Assembly (NCBI RefSeq): GCF_035222375.1
Contig: NC_085889.1
Location: 930,001-994,000 of the forward strand
Reading direction: 5' to 3'
DNA: 64,000 nucleotides
DNA from: Podospora pseudocomata
Taxonomy: Eukaryota > Ascomycota > Sordariomycetes > Sordariales > Podosporaceae
The notes below the pieces were generated by a model that saw only the letters and a list, made by a program, of their open reading frames with translations, was not told the origin of the DNA and did not search any database. This document shows, one piece after another, positions 55,001-64,000 of this stretch. A program made the position numbers and the translations under genes. Numbering within the stretch: position 1 is the stretch's first letter; the number at the start of each line of letters is the position of its first letter.

Positions 55001-55134
55001 GGAAAAGCCAAGGTCGACACTCGACCGCTTTAGCACTAATGAAGGACTGTGCCCAGGCTCGGCAGCGACGACTTGGTGCAGAGCATCCAGACACCCTGTC
55101 GTCTTTGGCCACCGTCACCAAGTGGGGTAGCTAG
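52039..55134 (+). CDS. NOD-like receptor: amyloid-type motif, NB-ARC, TPR repeats
   Basis: Exons 52039-52132 and 52187-55134 (GTAAGA...CCCAG) give 1013 residues. Residues 6-26 form an Asn/Gly motif matching the C terminus of the divergent HeLo-like protein. After the linker PFSPDPDFVNRGDIL comes an NB-ARC ATPase: P-loop ALVGLGGIGKSQ (about 74-85), Walker B GRWIMILDSADD, sensor GSIIVTTRN, LDLVPLAISQA, and an MHD-type EMHGLVQFS. An Asp-rich insert (about 370-410) precedes MHGLVQ. From about 525 on are ten near-identical 42-residue tetratricopeptide repeats of kinesin-light-chain type. Ligand binding to the repeats would oligomerise NB-ARC and align the N-terminal motifs to template the effector. 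The frame is fully open, so the gene looks functional. Confidence 0.9.
53761..55020 (+). repeat. Ten 126-bp tandem repeats coding TPRs
   Basis: Each unit starts GAGGAGGCCGAGAAGCTG (GGGGAGGCC in two) exactly 126 bp after the previous, at 53761, 53887 and so on to 54895. Variation is confined to a few codons. Because the units have a multiple of three bases and lack stops, long open frames also appear in shifted and antisense frames; these are shadows. Confidence 0.97.
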
Positions 55135-55432
55135 AACATGTTTCTTAGTTTCGTTTTTATGGTCTACTGTATCTGGATAATGTACTTTGACTTTTGCTTT
55201 TGTGATACCCAGTTGCCCAATTTTGAAGCTGGGATGTAGCTGTGCAAAGTGAGCCCAGATACATTGTTGCCAGCCGCAGCCAAGGATGAAGCCGGCCCGT
55301 GAGGAGACAGTTTCAACATTGAAATTATGGACACAAATTTCGGTCCCTTCCTATTATTATCAGACGGATTGTAGTACAATCCGTTGAAAAGTGTATCAAA
55401 AGTTCCGCTGCACTTTGGAAGCAGGGGGTACC

Positions 55433-55901
55433 TGTCACGGGCAGGACAGGTTGACGGATTAATGACAGTAATATTCAGCTAAGCTACAGTCTGGGCTCTA
55501 TTCCGTCGGGTACGGGCAGGCTCTATTGTGAAGACGTAGCTCAAAGAGCTACAAACAGGTCTCGCGACAGCGTGATGCGAAGTCATTCAAGTCGCATTGG
55601 CCCGTGCTCTGGACGAGCCAAGCTCCAATGGATCAACGACGGTCACGGTGCAACCGCCGTGACACAAGTGAAGGTATAAAGGTTATACTTGTCACGGGAG
55701 AGGTAGATAGTGGAGGCAAGCTACGATAAGTCTTACCAATTTGATTAAATAGTAAGCTGAAGGGGCAAAAACGGAAAGCAAACAAAGCCTGGCTGCAAGC
55801 ATGGCTTTAGATATGGGCAAGCTTGGACCTGTGAAAGCATCCACGTGACACTCACGTGGCCTGTGCTGTAGACCAACATGTCCTGAGCCAGGGCCGTGAC
55901 A
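55433..55901 (-). repeat. LTR region of a second Gypsy family
   Basis: The block starts TGTCACGGGCAGG and ends GGGCCGTGACA. Inside, CCGTGACA (ending 55664) and TGTCACGGG (starting 55690) form another pair of LTR-like ends 25 bp apart within an inverted repeat, so this may be one rearranged LTR or two partial LTRs. The minus-strand run GAAGGGGGGGTTGA at 55902-55916 next to its right end is a good polypurine tract, showing that this is the 3' LTR of a minus-strand element. Confidence 0.65.
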
Positions 55902-56870
55902 TCAACCCCCCCTTCAAAATCCCGAATTCGTCCTCGAATTCGCTCCAAATACCGCTCAAACGCTCTCATATCTCACAAAGATCACTCTCAAAACTCCATC
56001 CACACAATCTGATTTAAGATCTCCACCTGGCCAGCGGTTTGCGAATGACCAGCCGTGGAAAGGCGCCAGGTGACTCCCATGATCTTGCTCAGTTCGTCAG
56101 TAAAGTTGGACACAAATTGGGGTCCTCTGTCCGATACAACGGTGTCGGGAAACTGGAAAATACGGAAAGGACCTTTGTAGTACATCTTGGCGGCATCGCG
56201 GGCCGTGGCATTGACGAAGCATGGTGTTGCCCAAGTCGCTTTGCTCAACCGATCAACGATGACCATCAGGTTGTCGTATCGATTCTTGTCCTTCGGCATT
56301 GACTTGAAGTCTACTGCCAAATCCTTCCATCCTCGTTCAGGCACCGGGAGCGGGTGTAGGAAACCTGGCGTTTTGTCCCTTGGAACCTTTGAGGCTCGGC
56401 ACATCAGGCAATTGGAGACATATTTGTCAGAATCTATGGATATACCTGGCCACCAGTAATGAGTTTGAATCAAAGACCTCGTCTTATTTCTCCCTGGGTG
56501 GGCAGTCGTCTTTCTGGCGTGCACTTCGTCGAGCACTCTGGCGCGCATGCCGTCCTCCTCGGGGACCACCAGACCTCCCTGGTACAACAATATCGAATTA
56601 TTCGACAGGAAAAACGGTCCCTCATTCTTCCTGGCCCTTTCTCTGTAAGACTCCAGCGAGGTTGTGGACTTGTTCGCATGAAGATCGCATCAATGAGGTC
56701 GTGGCCGGTCAATCTTCGCAACCACTGTGCGGGCGTTTCGGCACACTGTATCCCTCCACATTAGCTCTCGGCTCGAACAGCGGCTTGATACGTCTGTTTG
56801 TGATGGCGGAGTCGATGCCGCAATACCACCCCTTAGCAGGACCGGCGTCACCGATGACAACATGAGCAAA
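55902..56870 (-). mobile_element. Gypsy retrotransposon remnant with integrase
   Basis: The minus-strand frame 56590-55988 contains an HHCC integrase zinc domain (HPGRNKTRSLIQTHYWW, CLMC) and the start of the catalytic core (LAVDFKSMPKD, VVSDRGPQFVSNF), then stops at HSQTAGQVE...WMEF. Upstream pieces in other frames (GPFFLSNNSILLYQGG, GIDSAITNRRI) match the RNase H-integrase linker, so frameshifts have accumulated. Reverse transcriptase, gag and a 5' LTR were not found. It belongs to a different family from the element at 12461, as the LTR ends differ (TGTCACGG vs TGTCACAC). Confidence 0.85.
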
Positions 56871-59107
56871 ACCCAGACGCCGTCACTGGAGCTCAAGCTG
56901 GAGGATCAGGAGTCCGCAGATGCAGGTACGCTGGTATCCAAATATGATGCCTGGGAATTCATTTCCAACAACGCCACGGACAACCATCAAGTCACGATTA
57001 CCCCCACTCGAAAAGAGTTGAAAAGGAGGAAGGCCAGTCTCGACCCCGACGGCAGCGTTTACGCAAAAAGAACGGAAGTGGATTACTTCGGGGCCAATTG
57101 TAGAGGATAATTGGAATGCATGCCGGCAGACGCTCGAGGGTGATTACAGTAACGCCAGGTCGGTAGCGTCTTCCCTCGATTCGAAGCTGATCGCATCCAA
57201 ATTAGACGATGCCAATCCCCCACATTACCAAGGCTATAGCATTGGCTTGAGCAACAGATCGATTACGAAGGACTCAGAAAACCGGCTATGGCTGCCTCTG
57301 GAATATCAGCCAAGCTGTTCTGCTGTAGCGGCATCAACAGTTGCTATTGGCTGTTCTTCGGGACGCGTCCTAACTATCACGTTCACGACAGACACCTAAG
57401 CTGATCTTTCATTCTTTCTCTCTCTCTTTTTTTTCTATCATAGCGTGACACAGGAGGGGTCTGGGGGGCGCCGTTAATTTATAGCCCGTCGCAATACTCT
57501 AGATCCTTCTAGATCCCGCCTCTTTCATCCATTCGAGTATTCTGTTTCGCCATGTAGACAGGTGGCTCTAGAACACTTGGTAGAAACGTCATTTGGCCCA
57601 CTCGAACAACTCGAGATCGGGCTAGTTGGCTTGACGTAGTTTCAAGCGCCACAACAAACTTTATTTGATCAGGTTTCCTTTAGCAGCCGCGAGGCATTTC
57701 ATTGTCCGCCTCAATTACAACCATTGATTGTGCAGGTAGATAGCGGTTAGGCCGTGATGCGGCTGATTACTTGTTTGCCGTGTGGCATTAAGTCTTACTT
57801 GTAGCCTGGTGTTAATTTCATTGGCATGATCCTTGAGTATACGCTGCTCATATTTCTTCTTTATCATACGAGACAGCTCCCAAGATAATTTAACTGCAGT
57901 AACTAAGCCTGTGAGAGCGGCAGCTGATGCTAAGGGAACTAGGGAGGTATGACGCCATAACTGCTAATTTGTTGATTGAATGCGATAAAGGAGCTTAGGT
58001 AGGTATGTAAATATAAAACGAAACTGTAGTCAAGACAAGCAGTATGTTGGTTTATCGCACGATGCAACTAGGCCTTTACCTTGATTTTCAAATTTGGTAT
58101 TCGAACTTAAGCTAGTTAATTTGGACATTTCGAAATCAAACACATTTTTTCCAGGCTGAAATGGGCAGGAGGGTAGGGTGGAAGAGGTAGTGCTGCTCCT
58201 AACTACACACCCCACCCAAGTCCAAAAGCGGCAATACATTTCCCTTGACCGGGAAGAACAAAATAGGCAAACAGAACACCCTGCCTGGTTGCTCGAAGGA
58301 GATCACCTGGAGCTCCCATGGTGAGGTTGGCTGGAATCTAACAGTTACCAAACGCAACAATACTGAGTGTTCCACCGCTGGTAGTCAAATGCTTGGCCTA
58401 AAATAAAGAAAGTAAAGGTTTGCACTACCGTAGAATCTCGCGAAAGTCGGATTTTCCTTGTGGCTGGACCTAATAGATGAGCGAATCGTGGTTTTCGGCG
58501 ATAAGTCTGAGTAGTGTGGAGCAGAATAGCATCTCAGATATCACGGCAAGGCTCGTGTGAGCAGTATGGAGTTGATGGGAGAGCTATGTACTGGGGTGGT
58601 AGTTAAGGTGGATGCTTGAGAGCTTAGTAAGTGGGTTTGACATGCGGATGGAATGCTCTGGTGGGATATAAATACGGTCCTGTACGCTCCTTTTGAACTT
58701 TTCCTTTTGTTTAGTTAATATTATCAGTTCAATATATGCTTTAAGATAACTGCGTGGGTTCTAATCTCCATAAGTAGTATGTTGAGATGCGTTTGTACGG
58801 GCGCATCTCCAACATGCTAGGCTAACATAGTATGGATATGCGAGTGTTGCTATTTGTCCTAGACCTTAAGAATGTACGTAAGGATTAACATCAACTTAGC
58901 ACCCCAAGGCATTAATTACTCTATAAAAAACTAAGAACAGCCAGCAAACGGGAGACCGATGTCACCTTGTTATAAACATTACCTTGTGTTGGGTCAACAC
59001 CTTGCAGACTCACCAAGATGGTCCACGGCGTCTCCACACAACACGACGAACGATAGGACGGTCGCAAGTCGCAACCTGCGGTGTCTAGCACAGAGAGCGT
59101 GGTGCGC
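56871..59107. other. AT-rich gene-poor region
   Basis: No convincing gene. A frame around 56862-57110 reads SKTQTPSLELKLEDQES...RKELKRRKA without family resemblance. A promoter-like GATATAAATACGG at 58666 has no gene behind it. The region is probably old transposon debris. Confidence 0.45.
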
Positions 59108-59290
59108 TCTTCACTCGACGCTTGCTCTCAGTTTGAGGGGCGCTTGGAAGAATTCGGCCAGAGGAGAGTGGCCATCCTGCGCATTGATATCTGCGCCCTT
59201 CTCCACCAGCATCTGGGCGACCTTCTTGTAGCCTCCAGAGGAAGTGGCCTGGAGTTGGGTCATGGAGCTCGGCCGAGATGTCGGTGTCAG
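59108..59290 (-). pseudogene. Ankyrin-repeat fragment
   Basis: The minus strand reads LQATSSGGYKKVAQMLVEKGADINAQDGHSPLAEF: one good ankyrin repeat and the beginning of the next, then a stop. No ATG-initiated larger frame and no neighbours in register. It is a remnant of an ankyrin gene next to the NmrA-like gene. Confidence 0.6.
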
Positions 59291-59354
59291 GAGCAACGCC
59301 TGATTGATGTATTTTAAATCTATCCCCTGTGCTACAATCGCAAGAACCCAGTTT

Positions 59355-60278
59355 CTACCTACACATCAGGGTTGGCCTCCAAAACTCTATCAAACTCGTG
59401 ACTTTGACACCCAGGCGATCGTTGTCGAGGTCACGAAGCGCAAAGGTTCCATCAAGCTGATACAGCTGATAGAACAACCCAATGTAGCTCCCGTAGTCGC
59501 TGTAAGCGCCTTGGCTCCTCGCCGTAAGAGCTGTCTCCCTCAACTCATCCAAACTTCCCTTCATGTTCATATGAACTTCTGTTCCCCGGACCTCCTTGTA
59601 GATCCTCGCAACGTCGTTCGCTGAGTACTCACCCGAGCACACACTCCAGAATCCTCCTTGAGAAGCATTTTCCTGCTCAAGAATCACAGTCGTGAACTCC
59701 GCGGCGTCACGCTCGGTTGTGAGGTTCCATTTCTCGTTTCCTGTGCCCCAGACATCCATAGCCTTGCGCTCAGGGTCCCAGACGCCGTCGTGGGCCGGGG
59801 AGAAGGTGCCATGGCCAGGAACGGAAAAGAACACCTCAGTAAGTGCGCCCGTCAGGATGTAGATCGGTTTAATCATGGAGCTCAACTGGACCTGCTGGTG
59901 GAAGCAGAGGCAGGGGTCATAACTTTGGTGCATGCCCAACTTGATTTGTCTCCAGTCGCAGTTCCAGGTGGCGGCCACAAAACGCTGTATGCCAGCACGT
60001 TCCGCGGCACGTAGGAGGATCAACTGGCCATCCAGGTGCAATTCGGGCATTCCCTGGTACGCGCAAATGACTGCGTCGACTCCATCACAAGCGCGTTCGA
60101 TGGCTTCGATGTCGTAGTAGGTCTTGAGCTCCATAAAGCTATGGAGCTTTTTCTTGCGGGCAGCATCTAGCTTGGATGGATTGCGTGCAAGACCGCGAAT
60201 TTGGTGACCGTGAGCGAACAAGGCGTCGATGAGGTTGAGGCCGAGATTACCCGTGACGCCAGCAACGAGAACAAGCAT
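59355..60278 (-). CDS. NmrA-like NAD(P)-binding reductase family protein
   Basis: One exon, 307 residues. The N-terminal Rossmann fold has MLVLVAGVTGNLGLNLIDAL, with the glycine motif GxTGxxG, followed by RGLARNPSKLDAARKKK (basic residues suited to NADP phosphate). VDAVICAYQG and IQRFVAATWNCDW continue the atypical short-chain dehydrogenase fold of the NmrA/isoflavone-reductase group. Members are either small-molecule reductases or redox-sensing regulators. It diverges from a SRPBCC gene 700 bp away; the pairing suggests a small-molecule pathway, by inference. A TATA-like TTTATAAAG lies about 85 bp upstream. Confidence 0.88.
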   Translation of the reverse strand: MLVLVAGVTGNLGLNLIDALFAHGHQIRGLARNPSKLDAARKKKLHSFMELKTYYDIEAIERACDGVDAVICAYQGMPELHLDGQLILLRAAERAGIQRFVAATWNCDWRQIKLGMHQSYDPCLCFHQQVQLSSMIKPIYILTGALTEVFFSVPGHGTFSPAHDGVWDPERKAMDVWGTGNEKWNLTTERDAAEFTTVILEQENASQGGFWSVCSGEYSANDVARIYKEVRGTEVHMNMKGSLDELRETALTARSQGAYSDYGSYIGLFYQLYQLDGTFALRDLDNDRLGVKVTSLIEFWRPTLMCR

Positions 60279-60982
60279 GGAGAATGTAGGTGTAAATGTT
60301 GTAGACTTGAATGATGATTGCGAATAGAGAATAGATCTGATGTCCCAAGATGTAGCATTCTTTATAAATAAATGTTGCTTCGTTGCTGTGGAACGTATGG
60401 TCCTGGAGCAAAGCTAACCCCGGAGTTAACGAAGAATGTCCAAGGTCGAGACTCGGAGAGATTGCTAAGCATAGGCGGAAAGATCCGAATGATCTTCCTA
60501 CCATGATAGTACAGGTACAGTAACCAAATCGCTGATAACCCACGTTACAATGTATTTGTTCAATTTCTGCACAGTCCATTGCTATTCAGGGAAAACTGAA
60601 GCAGTCTCTGACTAATAACAAAGGGGCTAGTTACGTTTAGGCTCCATCCTAACAAATCAGGGAGAGATGATAAATCAGAATTGAAGACGGCTGATGTAAT
60701 GAGAAATAGGGCGGGTAGGCGCCCGAAGCTAGGAACTTAAGTTTTGCGTAAGCTTCGCGCTTGAGTCATGTCGGCGTAACTATTTGTTCCGTATGCGCTA
60801 ATAGTATCGGCGACGGCCTAGGACCTGCTACCTACTTAAAGCTATTTGGCGCTCGCTGTCTAACTATCTTGATTCATGTGGCTTAAGGCTCTCGACATTA
60901 CAGTACATCTTCCATTCGTATGTTCCTGTTATAACTCTAGTGTTTATATCACAGCATCATTTTCATTTCCAAAACCTCTACC
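60279..60982. other. Divergent intergenic region, NmrA-like and SRPBCC genes
   Basis: 704 bp between divergent starts. A minus-strand TATAAAG at about 60361-60367 serves the NmrA-like gene. No other gene recognised. Confidence 0.5.
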
Positions 60983-61444
60983 ATGTCCGACCAAAACTTG
61001 GTTCACTACGTCACCGTCACGCGCGATATCGATGCACCAATCGGTGAGGTGTGGGGTATTGTGGCTGGATTTGGGGCTGAACGCCCTTGGTATCCAGGTG
61101 CTAAGAAAGTCAGCCTAAAAGGCTTCGGGATTGGAAGTGTCCGCACCTTTACCTACGAGTATCCTGCCGGCAAGAACAAAGGAGAAGGATATGTTTTCAC
61201 CGAGGAGTTAACTGCATACGATGCCGACAAGCACTCTATGACCTTTAGAGTCAGGAGGCCCGATTACCCGGACATGATTGCGTACGGAACAACTGTTCTG
61301 GACTCTCTCGGACCTACGAAAACGCGCTTCCGTTGGATCGCTGAGGGTGGTTCTCTGCCTGAGGAGTACATGAAGGTTCTCCAGGAGGATCTGAACGAGC
61401 GTTTCGATGGTCTCATTGTTGCTATTGCCAACCAGTTGGTTTAG
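60983..61444 (+). CDS. SRPBCC (START-like) small ligand-binding protein
   Basis: One exon, 153 residues, the usual size of the Bet v1-like/polyketide-cyclase family. It begins VTVTRDIDAPIGEVWGIVAGFG, the typical first strand and helices, and then W-Y-P-G (ERPWYPGAKKV), GIGSVRTFTY, FTEELTAYDADKHSMTFRV, and a long C-terminal helix (EEYMKVLQEDLNERFDGLIVAIANQ). The fold forms a hydrophobic cavity for lipids or polyketides; some members catalyse cyclisation or dehydration. No signal peptide, so it should be cytosolic. The neighbour NmrA-like reductase could act on the same ligand (inference). Confidence 0.85.
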   Translation: MSDQNLVHYVTVTRDIDAPIGEVWGIVAGFGAERPWYPGAKKVSLKGFGIGSVRTFTYEYPAGKNKGEGYVFTEELTAYDADKHSMTFRVRRPDYPDMIAYGTTVLDSLGPTKTRFRWIAEGGSLPEEYMKVLQEDLNERFDGLIVAIANQLV

Positions 61445-61929
61445 TATGTACCCACAGTCCAAGCTTTTAGAACGAACTCGTCTAACACTGGACGTCGTCA
61501 GGGACGGAATGTTCCTTAAAGCGGCTAGTTAGCTGTTACTGAAGAAGGCTCAGGACTTGTTATGGACGTGTTTTGTTCCAACGTCGGCATCGGCCGGCTG
61601 ATGACTTCAGCCTTGCAGCTGCCGACCGGCTCTACGGGACTACATCTTGTTGGATGTTGTGGATACCTCGGCAGCTCGGAACAGTTGGATCTGGGTGGAA
61701 CCTGGTGGCTGGGAACTCGGGGGTTCGCGGCACGTAGCTATTTTGCAGGGTCTGGGAGCATCCCACGCAGTTTGACCGAACACAGTTCTCTGGCACCATC
61801 TCGATCATGACTACCTTCAGTTGAAACCTCTGAGCTGCTCTCAAGCACCCCAAAACCTCGCTGTTGTAAGCTCCTATTTGTGATAACCGTGGAATCGTGG
61901 CCGTTGGGGGTTGTCGCCTCTGTCGAACC
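61445..61929. other. Region upstream of the DUF7580 pseudogene
   Basis: No recognised gene. A minus-strand frame (61959-61738) begins MDPCSALARQG but shows no HeLo-like helices. The decayed N terminus of the next gene may lie here. Confidence 0.4.
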
Positions 61930-63560
61930 TTGGCGAGCTAACGCACTGCAAGGATCCATTTGGGCCGTTGTGGAAAGATCCCATCATCCACAGCAAGGTC
62001 AGGGGTCGGCTGTAGAAATCACAGGGTGTGTTTGAACAAAACATTCAAGACCTGAAGGAAGCTGTGAAGGAGATCCAAGAAAAGCTAAAGATTGAGAGAG
62101 ACGATAAAGTAAGGTATCTAATCGAATATATTTAATCATGTGCTAACTTCCAGGAAGATTGGAAAGACACCATGAACATCAAGCTGCACTTCAACCGTGT
62201 GACGTTTCTGCTCTACCAGTCAACCTACCAAGCTACCAAGATCTTATTGACCGAATGAGACACGCCGTTTCGAGTCTTGAAAGTGTCATGTCCTCCAATG
62301 CGAAGTTGGGGCCAGAACGCCAGCAACGATCGCAGCGCAAAATTCTCAAACTTGGCCGCCGCATAGCGAACAGTCTGCTCGATGTTTTTCGCTTAGCGAT
62401 TTCTTGTGACTGCCAGGTACCGCACGACGTGGGTGTGCAGTTGTCGCGCACCCCAATCACGTGCCCGGAGACGACGATGACATGATTCTTACCAGTCTTG
62501 AATTCCACGTGGTCCTATCATACGCAGCGCCGAATCATGATTCACATCAACCAGACAACCCATCCGGGATAATATGCAACAAGAAATGGCGTGAGCTTCT
62601 CGTTTAACAGGAAGCTCGCCTCCCCAGGCTGGCAGCAGCACCCTCTCCAAACATCCTTCTCCTCCAGTCTGCTAGAGGCAGAAGTGTCAGATTTATGACG
62701 GAGACGGGCTTGGAACCCAAGAGTCCTTCAACTGGTCAGACATTTCCCCATGCATCATTTCGCTCAAGCGTCCGGTTTGCTTCTCGCACTCACAATTCTC
62801 CGCCCATGACGTTGAGGAGAGCAACCCCAGCCTCAAATTCCAGAGTCGACTGTCTGCCCGGTTTAGCGACAACATCTACAGCAACCCCACGATACAAGAA
62901 ATGTGCGGAATGATGCGTAGAATTGGGAATCCACGGGTCGGGGAATGCTGTGGCTGTATATTTGACTGTCTTACTCGGAGAGGAAACAGATACAACATCC
63001 GCCCCCACAGTAGCCTTGGGGAGAAAGGAAGCTGGTCCTTGGTCTCCTTGAAGACAGTTTTGTCTGATACTCAGCGACGACAGCTTGCTATCAACAACCT
63101 CTCATACAGGGCAAAACTCGAACTGGCAGTGGCTCTCGTCTCCAACATCCTCCAACTATACGGTACACCCTAGCTTTCTCACCCACCAACACATGATGGT
63201 ATATTTGTAGCCCAGCACCAAGGCGTGTACTCATTCCAGCAGGCCTTCGTACTAAGAAAGCTCCCGGCCACAACAAGCACCGCAAATATAATACCCACGC
63301 CCTCCACTGAAAATCCCATACTCTTCGCCTTGGGGGTTCTCCTGATGGAGCTTATGTTGAACGAAACCATCAAAGAAGTCACGCGAAGCCGAGAGGTGCT
63401 ATTGGTGGATACTGTCAACACCCGGTGCGACAACAATTACTCTGATGCTGTCTGACTGTGCCTAGAATCTGACAACAACTATGTGACAGGAGGTTGTCGT
63501 ATGGATGATGTGGTTTTTCAGAGGAAGGCCTTGGCGGTTATGAACAGCGTCTCGGGATGT
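61930..63560 (+). pseudogene. Decayed DUF7580-type (kinase-like, HeLo-associated) gene
   Basis: Blocks in order match fungal DUF7580 proteins: CKDPFGPLWKDPIIHSKVRGRL, FEQNIQDLKEAVKEIQEKL, YQDLIDRMRHAVSSLESV, IANSLLDVFRLAISCDC, SARFSDNIYSNPTIQEMCG, SLKTVLSDTQ with AKLELAVALVSNILQLYGTP, and ENPILFALGVLLMELMLN. It is broken by TAG at 62013, TAG at 63171 (where the family has Trp) and TGA at 63453 (family Arg): each is a single C-to-T or G-to-A change. An 8-bp tandem duplication CTACCAAG at 62225-62240 shifts the frame. A 45-nt intron (62109-62153) is still recognisable. Other indels are likely at 62480-62700. Confidence 0.75.
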
Positions 63561-64000
63561 TCCTGTCCGGGGCCAGCCCCACTCCTCGGCGTGACACGGC
63601 AAGGCTCGGGCAACTGCACTCTACCCAGCTCCCCTTGCAAAGCGTCGAACACTACCATGGAGACACAATAACAACTGTTATGAAACGGTATTTTAGTGCA
63701 CAGAATAGCAAGGAGCCAGCACCTTTGTCACGATGGGAGTGTGTGTCCGAGTGGGCAGAAAGTGAAAGCTTCCACGGCAGCACCACACCTACGGTGGGCA
63801 GAGTTGTGACTTGTCCCCCGACCGTTGAAAGCTTTCGACTCATATCCACCAAGTTGAATGTGTGCCGAGTATCTATACTTGAACCACAATCTTTTATTTA
63901 TTAATACTGTCGAGCCTCCACCAACTAGGCACCTCTTAGTGGTGCGAATATGATCTGGACCGCCTGGATCGTCTCGCCTGGAAATCAACCGATTGGACGA
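63561..64000. other. Right end of window
   Basis: No recognised gene in 440 bp. A possible inverted sequence GAAAGCTTCCACGG / CGTTGAAAGCTTTC occurs near 63766-63836. Confidence 0.4.

Noticed and set aside
53757-55130. 457-codon frame overlapping the TPR array, and antisense frames at 53507-54118
   Set aside because: A 126-bp unit without stops in several frames makes long spurious frames; composition (PGPVGGGREAGGAGDGD repeats) is only the shifted reading of the TPR codons.
56862-57110. Frame starting MSKTQTPSLELKLEDQES
   Set aside because: Short, next to transposon debris, no family resemblance and no splice structure.
1-64000. tRNA, rRNA and CRISPR features
   Set aside because: No cloverleaf with T-arm consensus, no rRNA stretch and no spaced repeats with unique spacers were recognised by eye; a tRNAscan run would be decisive.

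Overview
The window is nuclear DNA of a filamentous ascomycete. Genes are split by short (45-75 nt) introns with GTAAGT/GTATGT-type donors. The gene families are typical of Pezizomycotina: berberine-bridge-type oxidase, trichodiene-oxygenase-like P450, fungal rhodopsin-domain protein, NmrA-like reductase, DUF3237, HeLo-like/NLR pairs. Several decayed sequences carry C-to-T/G-to-A nonsense changes that look like repeat-induced point mutation (RIP). Sordariomycetes (perhaps Sordariales) is my best guess, from gene content only.

Layout. 0.3-2.1 kb: coiled-coil/ankyrin protein. 2.3-7.4 kb: divergent pair of a secreted FAD oxidase and a P450. 7.7-9.4 kb: pyruvate decarboxylase. 10.4-19.2 kb: wrecked region with two decayed MFS transporters and a Ty3/Gypsy chromovirus (12461-18739) with 351-bp LTRs and a GGCTT target duplication. 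20-26 kb: secreted carboxylesterase, rhodopsin-domain membrane protein preceded by a 21-bp phased repeat, and a MetE-like enzyme. 26.3-30.3 kb: repeat-rich, gene-free DNA. 30.3-32.1 kb: hexose transporter, then about 5 kb without a recognisable gene. 37-46 kb: APH-like kinase, disordered protein, tail-anchored protein, DUF3237 protein, a double-psi beta-barrel gene broken by a solo LTR, and a SET-domain protein. 46.7-49.6 kb: truncated C2H2 protein and small secreted protein.

The most interesting locus is 50.5-55.1 kb. A HeLo-like protein and a NB-ARC/TPR NOD-like receptor are divergently transcribed. The HeLo-like protein ends with, and the receptor begins with, the same short Asn/Gly motif. 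This is the architecture of a fungal NLR/effector pair signalling through a templated amyloid fold (regulated cell death, allorecognition). The receptor's sensor region is ten nearly identical 42-residue TPRs, a hallmark of fast-evolving recognition arrays.

55.4-64 kb: Gypsy remnant with integrase, ankyrin fragment, divergent NmrA-like/SRPBCC pair, and a decayed DUF7580 gene showing three C-to-T-type stop codons and an 8-bp frameshifting duplication. No tRNA, rRNA or CRISPR array was recognised. All exon boundaries were read by eye from splice sites and frame continuity.
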